Positions 1-13,730 of a DNA stretch of 64,000 nt are shown here, piece by piece; positions within the stretch are counted from its first letter, which is position 1; every line of letters starts with the position of its first letter. The position numbers and the translations under genes were made by a program. This stretch comes from Nymphaea colorata. Lineage: Eukaryota > Streptophyta > Magnoliopsida > Nymphaeales > Nymphaeaceae. The DNA lies in the NCBI RefSeq assembly GCF_008831285.2, contig NC_045147.1, forward strand, positions 20,898,581-20,962,580. The letters run 5' to 3'. The notes beneath the pieces are model-generated. The model worked only from the letters and a program-made list of their open reading frames with translations, made no database searches and was not told the DNA's origin.

Positions 1-700
1 ACCGTGTACATGTCCTTCAAATCCCATGGTAGAGTGGAAGGAACGGCACCCAAAACCTTTGGCAAACGAAGCGAGTGCATGCGATGCATGGAATTAATCG
101 GAGAAAAATATAGAGAAAGAGGAAGAAACAAATAAAGAAAGCGAGAGGGACGGAGGGAGAGAGGGATAGAGAGATGCTATTACCTTAGATAATGAAGCTT
201 GAGAGAATCGAGACTCCTCGACTAAAACCCTCGCTCGCCAAATTGCCATTCACTGTGGATGGATGAATGGTTCAGGAAGGTTAAAAAAAAGCCCGCCAAA
301 TAATCGTTGCCTAGGATCACAGTTCCCCCGACCCATCTCCTCCCGGAGCAGCCTCCTTCCTTCGCCATGGCCGACGGACAGGAGAGAGGGAGGGAGAGAG
401 AGAGAGAGAGAGAGAGAGGCATTTACCTTCGGGACACGATGATGATGGGGGAGAGCGCCGGCTGGAGACTGAGCCGCGGCGGTGGTCGAGAGGACCGGCG
501 GGAAAGCGAGGGTCGTGGTGATAGGGGGGCTGGAAGCGCGCGAGCGCGAGAGAGGCAAGAAAGGGAGCGAAAAAGGAGGAAAGTATTCGACCTTTTTATG
601 GACGACCTCGATCGTCAGCAACTGAAAGCAAAAGACTTCAAGAAACGGTTACCTTCCGTTCTTGAAGTTTCCTTCGTGACCCCGCGCTCCACCGATCATT
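1..700 (-). CDS. 5' part of a repeat-borne gene, product unrecognised (partial)
   Basis: This is the leader region of the leftmost copy; its 3' part lies outside the window. Read on the minus strand, the GC- and CpG-rich stretch around 430-690 looks like a promoter-proximal exon and ends at a good donor after base 427. A second short exon fits 184-252, with an acceptor after CAG and a donor reading AAG then GTAATAG. A small ORF with a strong start context (gccATGGcg) begins at 368 and ends at 222, encoding 48 residues of no family I know. A further ATG near 92 opens toward the left edge. The coding part of this gene is uncertain and it could be a noncoding transcript. Confidence 0.3.
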
Positions 701-1483
701 TGAATTTGGATTTAATTTCATTTTTGGAAAGCTTCATCGAATTAGCATTGTTGATCGCGCGCATTTCATTTCAATCTCGACTTGTTCACTCATCGTGTTC
801 GCTCTCGCATATAGTTACTTTTCTTCGAATTAATGATTTGCCGAGCTTTCTATCCATGCTACTAATGCTTATTGTCGGTGTATTTAATTTTTCCTTGTTA
901 TCTTATTAAATTAATTTAAAATAAATTATATTTAAAATACGAAGAAATAAAAATGGTAATAAGAACCGATACGTAACAATGTCTACTAGTCACAACTCAA
1001 ATCGATCTCGTAATACCTTTGTTTTTAATAAAATGGTAAGAATCTGCTTTTAATATATTTACAGGTAAGTGCTTAGTATTTGAGAAATTGTAAAAAGCGG
1101 TTCTACTTAATAAAATAATCTACAAGCACCTGCTCCATTAATTGACGGGAAAATGTCAAAACTACTAAAAATGCTACTTTGTCATTAGTAATTTCTATGA
1201 AACAAATTCAAAAATCACATTTTGTACGTACACTCTCCCTATGCCTTTTGTTTTAGCAACGAAACTTATAAAATATACGGAAATTTGAAGAAATTGACAA
1301 AAGAATGCGGCGCATCAAAAAAATGTTTGTTCAAAGGTATTTTCTTTTTTATTAGGGTAAATTGGTTATTTTCATATTTTTTATAAGTTTTCAATTATTG
1401 AAGCATGTGTAAGTAAGTTGTTGTATAAATATAAATGGTTAGTTGTCACTTGGTTTTGATGGTCTCGTTGATTATTTGTCCGG

Positions 1484-1486
<3 letters not shown>

Positions 1487-1518
<32 letters not shown>
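1487..1518. repeat. (TA)16 microsatellite, variable between array units
   Basis: Perfect TA dinucleotide run between the promoter side of one gene copy and the poly(A) side of the next. The homologous runs are (TA)17 at 5556-5589, (TA)17 at 9629-9662 and (TA)14 at 13700-13727, so this site marks individual units. Confidence 0.95.
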
Positions 1519-1521
<3 letters not shown>

Positions 1522-1692
1522 CATGGACCTGCAGACGAAGAGAAAAAAAAAATTATGACTAAGGGGCATTAATATAAGAAATATTATATTTGAGAAACAC
1601 TAATAGGCCACGGACCGCATTAGCCCATCAAAAGTTACTTGTGTTAAAGAAAGTACTGCAGCATTATTCCCCTATATAACATACTAAGAATA

Positions 1693-4600
1693 TTTATTTC
1701 TTAAATGAATAGCAAATTTTGAAGCTGAAACCAACAGAAAAGTTCTCACCTCCCAATAGAATGAGGCACAACTTTCACACTGTCAAACTTCAAAATTTCT
1801 GTTGTACAAGCACTGAAGAATTACTAGCATGCACCTTGCAGCTGCAATAGCTTCTTCAGTTGTTAGTGGCTTTTGAATGAACCTCACATAATCACATTGC
1901 ATTTGATGCATCTTGACATCAACTGTTCCAGACAAACACAAATATGCATTATAAATTACCTTTTTGAGACTCAATTGCATAACATAGATGAATAGACATA
2001 AAAATATTTCATCAAACTCGATTCTCATGTAACAATGTTTATCTTTAAAATGATGCATTAAACGTTAGGAAGTTTCTACTTCCAGTCCATCGTCCAGGAA
2101 ATGGACATGATTAGAATAAGCATGCTTTAAAAAACATTCAGGATGTCATGTCCAGCAAGGATCACTACAGCCACTAGGATTCAATAACTTCAGATGGATG
2201 CAGGACCAACTCTAGCACCTCTATCACCAGGTAATCATAAGATACAGGTTACGGAAACAAAGAATCTTTAGACAATGTTCTCAGCGTCACATAACAGTTT
2301 CCTCATAGAAATCAAGAGAAGAAATACTGTTTGAATATTCTTTCTTTTAATACATCAATTAGTCCGTCCTCCTTAACAAGATTTTTCATCTATATATATA
2401 ATTTCTATGTGGTTCAACAACTTGTGTCGAGTCATCAACACTTTGTTCACTTTTATTGCACCGTTATTACTACATCATGTAGGTTTAGGATATCCATCAA
2501 GTGATGAATTCCATGGAGCAATGCCTGGCCAATTGTTGTTCGCCTCCAACAGTTCATTATTAAACTTTGAAAATTTTAAGGTTTGCCACTTTGCCTCTTC
2601 ATCCTGCAGTCGTAGGGTTTCTGTGGGATTCCTTCAAATGGATTTCTCCCCATAAAACGTTTGAAATTGTAAGAAAAAACTTTCAAAAGAATGGCTTTGT
2701 GTAGAACATCATAGAATGATCGCATGCCTAACATGCAACCGAAAGAGAAAAGTGAAAATATAAGGAAAAGAACAACACATCACAGTTGCCGGAAGATGGG
2801 ACAATATGAACACTAACTGTCACAAAATTTTCTTGAGGTATTCAAGTTGATAATTTCGCGAGATTGACTAATCAGTGGTGGTTGCTGTGATTGTTAAACA
2901 AAGAACCATGAACTACGATCAACATTGACAAGCAACACCAACTTTTCTATGAGAATTGATTTGATAACCAAGCGTCCCACCCCATGCATCAAAGAATTGA
3001 AAGACAAGCAAAGTTTTTTACAATGAATAACCAGAGTGTGCAAAGTAAAGTCATAGTGATGAATGATTCTGAAAGCATAAGAGCTATGCAATAGGTGGGT
3101 GAGATGACTCAAAAAGCATTAATAATTACATGAATTGGATACTTAAGATATTTCCTATGACATTGCATGAAAGAGAATAGGCTGCAGAATGCAGACACCT
3201 TTGTGTGGCTAAGATCAATGTAGCGCCACTTTATTGAATAAAGAAAGATCTACACTAAGCACTAAGAAGTAAGAAGAACATCCTAGTGTTTAGTGGTGGA
3301 TAGAGAGGTTACCATTATACTGTTCTTCTTTCTCAGCTCCTGAGAATGGGCAGCTTTTTGAGATCATTATACCAATTTCCATGGGATCATATTTTGCAGA
3401 AAATACTCAAAAATTTTGAAATGAGATCATTACAAATCCAAACAAATTTACGAATCTCAACACAAAGATCATCTCACTCTCTCTCTCTCTCTCTCTCTCT
3501 CCCCCCCCCCCCTCTCTCTCTTCATTTTTTCAGACAGCATATTGAGGCGTTTGAAAGATAAGGTGTAGAGTAATAATGAAACAGAGGACAAGGATCAAGT
3601 ATGAAAGATCATATGATAATATGACAATAGAGAATGAGAGAATAGGCTGTATGGCCTCCGAGACCTATACAAATATATTTTTAAGGTTTAAAATTCAAAA
3701 AAAGTGCCCACTTAAATTTTGGGTGTAACTTAAGTACATAGAGAGAGTTTATCTTTTAGTACTTGGTCAATCAAGGGAACATTTCCAATTTTTGTACGTT
3801 AAAAACTTAATGCATTGTCGGAACAGTTTTAGGCCCGTGCATGAAACATTGAAATGGGCTAGTCCCGTATCAAATAGCTGAAAATTGTTGGTTTCTTCAC
3901 CAAGATATAAAAGAAAACATGAATCCGTTCCTTGTAGAGATCTGTTAGAAGATGAATCGATCCTTAATCAATGCAACAGATCTTCAAAAGGCAGCATAAA
4001 TTCACGCTTAAACAAACCAGGCACATGCAACAGATAGATGACGAAAACAGCGTCCACAACTGGTCCAGCACCGTGTACATGTCCTTCAAATCCCATGGTA
4101 GAGTGGAAGGAACGGCACCCAAAACCTTTGGCAAACGAAGCGAGTGCATGCGATGCATGGAATTAATCGGAGAAAAATATAGAGAAAGAGGAAGAAACAA
4201 ATAAAGAAAGCGAGAGGGACGGAGGGAGAGAGGGATAGAGAGATGCTATTACCTTAGATAATGAAGCTTGAGAGAATCGAGACTCCTCGACTAAAACCCT
4301 CGCTCGCCAAATTGCCATTCACTGTGGATGGATGAATGGTTCAGGAAGGTTAAAAAAAAGCCCGCCAAATAATCGTTGCCTAGGATCACAGTTCCCCCGA
4401 CCCATCTCCTCCCGGAGCAGCCTCCTTCCTTCGCCATGGCCGACGGACAGGAGAGAGGGAGGGAGAGAGAGAGAGAGAGAGAGAGAGGCATTTACCTTCG
4501 GGACACGATGATGATGGGGGAGAGCGCCGGCTGGAGACTGAGCCGCGGCGGTGGTCGAGAGGACCGGCGGGAAAGCGAGGGTCGTGGTGATAGGGGGGCT

Positions 4601-4770
4601 GGAAGCGCGCGAGCGCGAGAGAGGCAAGAAAGGGAGCGAAAAAGGAGGAAAGTATTCGACCTTTTTATGGACGACCTCGATCGTCAGCAACTGAAAGCAA
4701 AAGACTTCAAGAAACGGTTACCTTCCGTTCTTGAAGTTTCCTTCGTGACCCCGCGCTCCACCGATCATTT
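1693..4770 (-). CDS. Repeat-borne spliced gene, copy 2, product unrecognised
   Basis: One minus-strand transcription unit appears to fill most of each repeat. The CpG-rich leader ends at a donor after 4496. The best-supported exon is the last one, 1783-1922: it follows a T-rich stretch ending in AG, enters in phase 1 (two leftover bases), encodes 45 residues and ends in TGA. It includes the hydrophilic stretch DVKMHQMQCDYVRFIQKPLT and then TTEEAIAAAR. An AATAAA signal follows at 1693-1698. The sense strand is T-rich between the exons, as plant introns are. I could not join the leader exons to the last exon in one convincing frame, so the middle exons are open. No family recognised. Confidence 0.4.
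3474..3520. repeat. (CT)n / C-run microsatellite in array units
   Basis: A CT run passes into 12 C residues and back to CT. The equivalent C run is 14 bases near 7572-7585 and 13 bases near 11644-11656. It lies in what is probably an intron of the repeat-borne gene and changes the small ORFs that cross it. Confidence 0.9.
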
Positions 4771-5552
4771 GAATTTGGATTTAATTTCATTTTTGGAAAG
4801 CTTCATCGAATTAGCATTGTTGATCGCGCGCATTTCATTTCAATCTCGACTTGTTCACTCATCGTGTTCGCTCTCGCATATAGTTACTTTTCTTCGAATT
4901 AATGATTTGCCGAGCTTTCTATCCATGCTACTAATGCTTATTGTCGGTGTATTTAATTTTTCCTTGTTATCTTATTAAATTAATTTAAAATAAATTATAT
5001 TTAAAATACGAAGAAATAAAAATGGTAATAAGAACCGATACGTAACAATGTCTACTAGTCACAACTCAAATCGATCTCGTAATACCTTTGTTTTTAATAA
5101 AATGGTAAGAATCTGCTTTTAATATATTTACAGGTAAGTGCTTAGTATTTGAGAAATTGTAAAAAGCGGTTCTACTTAATAAAATAATCTACAAGCACCT
5201 GCTCCATTAATTGACGGGAAAATGTCAAAACTACTAAAAATGCTACTTTGTCATTAGTAATTTCTATGAAACAAATTCAAAAATCACATTTTGTACGTAC
5301 ACTCTCCCTATGCCTTTTGTTTTAGCAACGAAACTTATAAAATATACGGAAATTTGAAGAAATTGACAAAAGAATGCGGCGCATCAAAAAAATGTTTGTT
5401 CAAAGGTATTTTCTTTTTTATTAGGGTAAATTGGTTATTTTCATATTTTTTATAAGTTTTCAATTATTGAAGCATGTGTAAGTAAGTTGTTGTATAAATA
5501 TAAATGGTTAGTTGTCACTTGGTTTTGATGGTCTCGTTGATTATTTGTCCGG

Positions 5553-5592
<40 letters not shown>

Positions 5593-5763
5593 CATGGACC
5601 TGCAGACGAAGAGAAAAAAAAAATTATGACTAAGGGGCATTAATATAAGAAATATTATATTTGAGAAACACTAATAGGCCACGGACCGCATTAGCCCATC
5701 AAAAGTTACTTGTGTTAAAGAAAGTACTGCAGCATTATTCCCCTATATAACATACTAAGAATA

Positions 5764-8700
5764 TTTATTTCTTAAATGAATAGCAAATTTTGAAGCTGAA
5801 ACCAACAGAAAAGTTCTCACCTCCCAATAGAATGAGGCACAACTTTCACACTGTCAAACTTCAAAATTTCTGTTGTACAAGCACTGAAGAATTACTAGCA
5901 TGCACCTTGCAGCTGCAATAGCTTCTTCAGTTGTTAGTGGCTTTTGAATGAACCTCACATAATCACATTGCATTTGATGCATCTTGACATCAACTGTTCC
6001 AGACAAACACAAATATGCATTATAAATTACCTTTTTGAGACTCAATTGCATAACATAGATGAATAGACATAAAAATATTTCATCAAACTCGATTCTCATG
6101 TAACAATGTTTATCTTTAAAATGATGCATTAAACGTTAGGAAGTTTCTACTTCCAGTCCATCGTCCAGGAAATGGACATGATTAGAATAAGCATGCTTTA
6201 AAAAACATTCAGGATGTCATGTCCAGCAAGGATCACTACAGCCACTAGGATTCAATAACTTCAGATGGATGCAGGACCAACTCTAGCACCTCTATCACCA
6301 GGTAATCATAAGATACAGGTTACGGAAACAAAGAATCTTTAGACAATGTTCTCAGCGTCACATAACAGTTTCCTCATAGAAATCAAGAGAAGAAATACTG
6401 TTTGAATATTCTTTCTTTTAATACATCAATTAGTCCGTCCTCCTTAACAAGATTTTTCATCTATATATATAATTTCTATGTGGTTCAACAACTTGTGTCG
6501 AGTCATCAACACTTTGTTCACTTTTATTGCACCGTTATTACTACATCATGTAGGTTTAGGATATCCATCAAGTGATGAATTCCATGGAGCAATGCCTGGC
6601 CAATTGTTGTTCGCCTCCAACAGTTCATTATTAAACTTTGAAAATTTTAAGGTTTGCCACTTTGCCTCTTCATCCTGCAGTCGTAGGGTTTCTGTGGGAT
6701 TCCTTCAAATGGATTTCTCCCCATAAAACGTTTGAAATTGTAAGAAAAAACTTTCAAAAGAATGGCTTTGTGTAGAACATCATAGAATGATCGCATGCCT
6801 AACATGCAACCGAAAGAGAAAAGTGAAAATATAAGGAAAAGAACAACACATCACAGTTGCCGGAAGATGGGACAATATGAACACTAACTGTCACAAAATT
6901 TTCTTGAGGTATTCAAGTTGATAATTTCGCGAGATTGACTAATCAGTGGTGGTTGCTGTGATTGTTAAACAAAGAACCATGAACTACGATCAACATTGAC
7001 AAGCAACACCAACTTTTCTATGAGAATTGATTTGATAACCAAGCGTCCCACCCCATGCATCAAAGAATTGAAAGACAAGCAAAGTTTTTTACAATGAATA
7101 ACCAGAGTGTGCAAAGTAAAGTCATAGTGATGAATGATTCTGAAAGCATAAGAGCTATGCAATAGGTGGGTGAGATGACTCAAAAAGCATTAATAATTAC
7201 ATGAATTGGATACTTAAGATATTTCCTATGACATTGCATGAAAGAGAATAGGCTGCAGAATGCAGACACCTTTGTGTGGCTAAGATCAATGTAGCGCCAC
7301 TTTATTGAATAAAGAAAGATCTACACTAAGCACTAAGAAGTAAGAAGAACATCCTAGTGTTTAGTGGTGGATAGAGAGGTTACCATTATACTGTTCTTCT
7401 TTCTCAGCTCCTGAGAATGGGCAGCTTTTTGAGATCATTATACCAATTTCCATGGGATCATATTTTGCAGAAAATACTCAAAAATTTTGAAATGAGATCA
7501 TTACAAATCCAAACAAATTTACGAATCTCAACACAAAGATCATCTCACTCTCTCTCTCTCTCTCTCTCTCTCCCCCCCCCCCCCCTCTCTCTCTTCATTT
7601 TTTCAGACAGCATATTGAGGCGTTTGAAAGATAAGGTGTAGAGTAATAATGAAACAGAGGACAAGGATCAAGTATGAAAGATCATATGATAATATGACAA
7701 TAGAGAATGAGAGAATAGGCTGTATGGCCTCCGAGACCTATACAAATATATTTTTAAGGTTTAAAATTCAAAAAAAGTGCCCACTTAAATTTTGGGTGTA
7801 ACTTAAGTACATAGAGAGAGTTTATCTTTTAGTACTTGGTCAATCAAGGGAACATTTCCAATTTTTGTACGTTAAAAACTTAATGCATTGTCGGAACAGT
7901 TTTAGGCCCGTGCATGAAACATTGAAATGGGCTAGTCCCGTATCAAATAGCTGAAAATTGTTGGTTTCTTCACCAAGATATAAAAGAAAACATGAATCCG
8001 TTCCTTGTAGAGATCTGTTAGAAGATGAATCGATCCTTAATCAATGCAACAGATCTTCAAAAGGCAGCATAAATTCACGCTTAAACAAACCAGGCACATG
8101 CAACAGATAGATGACGAAAACAGCGTCCACAACTGGTCCAGCACCGTGTACATGTCCTTCAAATCCCATGGTAGAGTGGAAGGAACGGCACCCAAAACCT
8201 TTGGCAAACGAAGCGAGTGCATGCGATGCATGGAATTAATCGGAGAAAAATATAGAGAAAGAGGAAGAAACAAATAAAGAAAGCGAGAGGGACGGAGGGA
8301 GAGAGGGATAGAGAGATGCTATTACCTTAGATAATGAAGCTTGAGAGAATCGAGACTCCTCGACTAAAACCCTCGCTCGCCAAATTGCCATTCACTGTGG
8401 ATGGATGAATGGTTCAGGAAGGTTAAAAAAAAGCCCGCCAAATAATCGTTGCCTAGGATCACAGTTCCCCCGACCCATCTCCTCCCGGAGCAGCCTCCTT
8501 CCTTCGCCATGGCCGACGGACAGGAGAGAGGGAGGGAGAGAGAGAGAGAGAGAGAGAGAGGCATTTACCTTCGGGACACGATGATGATGGGGGAGAGCGC
8601 CGGCTGGAGACTGAGCCGCGGCGGTGGTCGAGAGGACCGGCGGGAAAGCGAGGGTCGTGGTGATAGGGGGGCTGGAAGCGCGCGAGCGCGAGAGAGGCAA

Positions 8701-8840
8701 GAAAGGGAGCGAAAAAGGAGGAAAGTATTCGACCTTTTTATGGACGACCTCGATCGTCAGCAACTGAAAGCAAAAGACTTCAAGAAACGGTTACCTTCCG
8801 TTCTTGAAGTTTCCTTCGTGACCCCGCGCTCCACCGATCA
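5764..8840 (-). CDS. Repeat-borne spliced gene, copy 3, product unrecognised
   Basis: Same structure as the copy to the left. The leader exon donor lies after 8569. The last exon is 5854-5993 with 45 codons and a TGA, and AATAAA is at 5764-5769. The last-exon reading frame is unbroken and its translation is unchanged. If the gene is functional, this copy has a complete leader, last exon and poly(A) signal of its own. Product unrecognised. Confidence 0.4.
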
Positions 8841-9625
8841 TTTGAATTTGGATTTAATTTCATTTTTGGAAAGCTTCATCGAATTAGCATTGTTGATCGC
8901 GCGCATTTCATTTCAATCTCGACTTGTTCACTCATCGTGTTCGCTCTCGCATATAGTTACTTTTCTTCGAATTAATGATTTGCCGAGCTTTCTATCCATG
9001 CTACTAATGCTTATTGTCGGTGTATTTAATTTTTCCTTGTTATCTTATTAAATTAATTTAAAATAAATTATATTTAAAATACGAAGAAATAAAAATGGTA
9101 ATAAGAACCGATACGTAACAATGTCTACTAGTCACAACTCAAATCGATCTCGTAATACCTTTGTTTTTAATAAAATGGTAAGAATCTGCTTTTAATATAT
9201 TTACAGGTAACTGCTTAGTATTTGAGAAATTGTAAAAAGCGGTTCTACTTAATAAAATAATCTACAAGCACCTGCTCCATTAATTGACGGGAAAATGTCA
9301 AAACTACTAAAAATGCTACTTTGTCATTAGTAATTTCTATGAAACAAATTCAAAAATCACATTTTGTACGTACACTCTCCCTATGCCTTTTGTTTTAGCA
9401 ACGAAACTTATAAAATATACGGAAATTTGAAGAAATTGACAAAAGAATGCGGCGCATCAAAAAAATGTTTGTTCAAAGGTATTTTCTTTTTTATTAGGGT
9501 AAATTGGTTATTTTCATATTTTTTATAAGTTTTCAATTATTGAAGCATGTGTAAGTAAGTTGTTGTATAAATATAAATGGTTAGTTGTCACTTGGTTTTG
9601 ATGGTCTCGTTGATTATTTGTCCGG

Positions 9626-9665
<40 letters not shown>

Positions 9666-9835
9666 CATGGACCTGCAGACGAAGAGAAAAAAAAATTATG
9701 ACTAAGGGGCATTAATATAAGAAATATTATATTTGAGAAACACTAATAGGCCACGGACCGCATTAGCCCATCAAAAGTTACTTGTGTTAAAGAAAGTACT
9801 GCAGCATTATTCCCCTATATAACATACTAAGAATA

Positions 9836-12800
9836 TTTATTTCTTAAATGAATAGCAAATTTTGAAGCTGAAACCAACAGAAAAGTTCTCACCTCCCAAT
9901 AGAATGAGGCACAACTTTCACACTGTCAAACTTCAAAATTTCTGTTGTACAAGCACTGAAGAATTACTAGCATGCACCTTGCAGCTGCAATAGCTTCTTC
10001 AGTTGTTAGTGGCTTTTGAATGAACCTCACATAATCACATTGCATTTGATGCATCTTGACATCAACTGTTCCAGACAAACACAAATATGCATTATAAATT
10101 ACCTTTTTGAGACTCAATTGCATAACATAGATGAATAGACATAAAAATATTTCATCAAACTCGATTCTCATGTAACAATGTTTATCTTTAAAATGATGCA
10201 TTAAACGTTAGGAAGTTTCTACTTCCAGTCCATCGTCCAGGAAATGGACATGATTAGAATAAGCATGCTTTAAAAAACATTCAGGATGTCATGTCCAGCA
10301 AGGATCACTACAGCCACTAGGATTCAATAACTTCAGATGGATGCAGGACCAACTCTAGCACCTCTATCACCAGGTAATCATAAGATACAGGTTACGGAAA
10401 CAAAGAATCTTTAGACAATGTTCTCAGCGTCACATAACAGTTTCCTCATAGAAATCAAGAGAAGAAATACTGTTTGAATATTCTTTCTTTTAATACATCA
10501 ATTAGTCCGTCCTCCTTAACAAGATTTTTCATCTATATATATAATTTCTATGTGGTTCAACAACTTGTGTCGAGTCATCAACACTTTGTTCACTTTTATT
10601 GCACCGTTATTACTACATCATGTAGGTTTAGGATATCCATCAAGTGATGAATTCCATGGAGCAATGCCTGGCCAATTGTTGTTCGCCTCCAACAGTTCAT
10701 TATTAAACTTTGAAAATTTTAAGGTTTGCCACTTTGCCTCTTCATCCTGCAGTCGTAGGGTTTCTGTGGGATTCCTTCAAATGGATTTCTCCCCATAAAA
10801 CGTTTGAAATTGTAAGAAAAAACTTTCAAAAGAATGGCTTTGTGTAGAACATCATAGAATGATCGCATGCCTAACATGCAACCGAAAGAGAAAAGTGAAA
10901 ATATAAGGAAAAGAACAACACATCACAGTTGCCGGAAGATGGGACAATATGAACACTAACTGTCACAAAATTTTCTTGAGGTATTCAAGTTGATAATTTC
11001 GCGAGATTGACTAATCAGTGGTGGTTGCTGTGATTGTTAAACAAAGAACCATGAACTACGATCAACATTGACAAGCAACACCAACTTTTCTATGAGAATT
11101 GATTTGATAACCAAGCGTCCCACCCCATGCATCAAAGAATTGAAAGACAAGCAAAGTTTTTTACAATGAATAACCAGAGTGTGCAAAGTAAAGTCATAGT
11201 GATGAATGATTCTGAAAGCATAAGAGCTATGCAATAGGTGGGTGAGATGACTCAAAAAGCATTAATAATTACATGAATTGGATACTTAAGATATTTCCTA
11301 TGACATTGCATGAAAGAGAATAGGCTGCAGAATGCAGACACCTTTGTGTGGCTAAGATCAATGTAGCGCCACTTTATTGAATAAAGAAAGATCTACACTA
11401 AGCACTAAGAAGTAAGAAGAACATCCTAGTGTTTAGTGGTGGATAGAGAGGTTACCATTATACTGTTCTTCTTTCTCAGCTCCTGAGAATGGGCAGCTTT
11501 TTGAGATCATTATACCAATTTCCATGGGATCATATTTTGCAGAAAATACTCAAAAATTTTGAAATGAGATCATTACAAATCCAAACAAATTTACGAATCT
11601 CAACACAAAGATCATCTCACTCTCTCTCTCTCTCTCTCTCTCTCCCCCCCCCCCCCTCTCTCTCTTCATTTTTTCAGACAGCATATTGAGGCGTTTGAAA
11701 GATAAGGTGTAGAGTAATAATGAAACAGAGGACAAGGATCAAGTATGAAAGATCATATGATAATATGACAATAGAGAATGAGAGAATAGGCTGTATGGCC
11801 TCCGAGACCTATACAAATATATTTTTAAGGTTTAAAATTCAAAAAAAGTGCCCACTTAAATTTTGGGTGTAACTTAAGTACATAGAGAGAGTTTATCTTT
11901 TAGTACTTGGTCAATCAAGGGAACATTTCCAATTTTTGTACGTTAAAAACTTAATGCATTGTCGGAACAGTTTTAGGCCCGTGCATGAAACATTGAAATG
12001 GGCTAGTCCCGTATCAAATAGCTGAAAATTGTTGGTTTCTTCACCAAGATATAAAAGAAAACATGAATCCGTTCCTTGTAGAGATCTGTTAGAAGATGAA
12101 TCGATCCTTAATCAATGCAACAGATCTTCAAAAGGCAGCATAAATTCACGCTTAAACAAACCAGGCACATGCAACAGATAGATGACGAAAACAGCGTCCA
12201 CAACTGGTCCAGCACCGTGTACATGTCCTTCAAATCCCATGGTAGAGTGGAAGGAACGGCACCCAAAACCTTTGGCAAACGAAGCGAGTGCATGCGATGC
12301 ATGGAATTAATCGGAGAAAAATATAGAGAAAGAGGAAGAAACAAATAAAGAAAGCGAGAGGGACGGAGGGAGAGAGGGATAGAGAGATGCTATTACCTTA
12401 GATAATGAAGCTTGAGAGAATCGAGACTCCTCGACTAAAACCCTCGCTCGCCAAATTGCCATTCACTGTGGATGGATGAATGGTTCAGGAAGGTTAAAAA
12501 AAAGCCCGCCAAATAATCGTTGCCTAGGATCACAGTTCCCCCGACCCATCTCCTCCCGGAGCAGCCTCCTTCCTTCGCCATGGCCGACGGACAGGAGAGA
12601 GGGAGGGAGAGAGAGAGAGAGAGAGAGAGAGGCATTTACCTTCGGGACACGATGATGATGGGGGAGAGCGCCGGCTGGAGACTGAGCCGCGGCGGTGGTC
12701 GAGAGGACCGGCGGGAAAGCGAGGGTCGTGGTGATAGGGGGGCTGGAAGCGCGCGAGCGCGAGAGAGGCAAGAAAGGGAGCGAAAAAGGAGGAAAGTATT

Positions 12801-12910
12801 CGACCTTTTTATGGACGACCTCGATCGTCAGCAACTGAAAGCAAAAGACTTCAAGAAACGGTTACCTTCCGTTCTTGAAGTTTCCTTCGTGACCCCGCGC
12901 TCCACCGATC
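9836..12910 (-). CDS. Repeat-borne spliced gene, copy 4, product unrecognised
   Basis: Rightmost complete copy. The leader exon donor is after 12640, the last exon is 9926-10065, and AATAAA is at 9836-9841. Its upstream side differs from the others. The inner copies have the tail of the next repeat upstream, but this copy has only about 950 bases of repeat (to 13858) and then single-copy spacer. That may give it different distal regulation. Product unrecognised. Confidence 0.4.
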
Positions 12911-13696
12911 ATTTGAATTTGGATTTAATTTCATTTTTGGAAAGCTTCATCGAATTAGCATTGTTGATCGCGCGCATTTCATTTCAATCTCGACTTGTTC
13001 ACTCATCGTGTTCGCTCTCGCATATAGTTACTTTTCTTCGAATTAATGATTTGCCGAGCTTTCTATCCATGCTACTAATGCTTATTGTCGGTGTATTTAA
13101 TTTTTCCTTGTTATCTTATTAAATTAATTTAAAATAAATTATATTTAAAATACGAAGAAATAAAAATGGTAATAAGAACCGATACGTAACAATGTCTACT
13201 AGTCACAACTCAAATCGATCTCGTAATACCTTTGTTTTTAATAAAATGGTAAGAATCTGCTTTTAATATATTTACAGGTAACTGCTTAGTATTTGAGAAA
13301 TTGTAAAAAGCGGTTCTACTTAATAAAATAATCTACAAGCACCTGCTCCATTAATTGACGGGAAAATGTCAAAACTACTAAAAATGCTACTTTGTCATTA
13401 GTAATTTCTATGAAACAAATTCAAAAATCACATTTTGTACGTACACTCTCCCTATGCCTTTTGTTTTAGCAACGAAACTTATAAAATATACGGAAATTTG
13501 AAGAAATTGACAAAAGAATGCGGCGCATCAAAAAAATGTTTGTTCAAAGGTATTTTCTTTTTTATTAGGGTAAATTGGTTATTTTCATATTTTTTATAAG
13601 TTTTCAATTATTGAAGCATGTGTAAGTAAGTTGTTGTATAAATATAAATGGTTAGTTGTCACTTGGTTTTGATGGTCTCGTTGATTATTTGTCCGG

Positions 13697-13730
<34 letters not shown>

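Noticed and set aside
222..621. Minus-strand ORFs with Ser/Leu/Pro-rich translation in each array unit, starting from CTG or TTG
   Set aside because: They cross a clear splice donor and a (CT)n run, lack a good ATG over most of their length and are low complexity. Treated as leader sequence, not protein.
3971..4204. 77-codon plus-strand ORF and opposing 78-codon minus ORF in each unit
   Set aside because: Neither has a known motif; one of them must be a shadow. The minus one might contain a real exon, but no frame joins it to the last exon.
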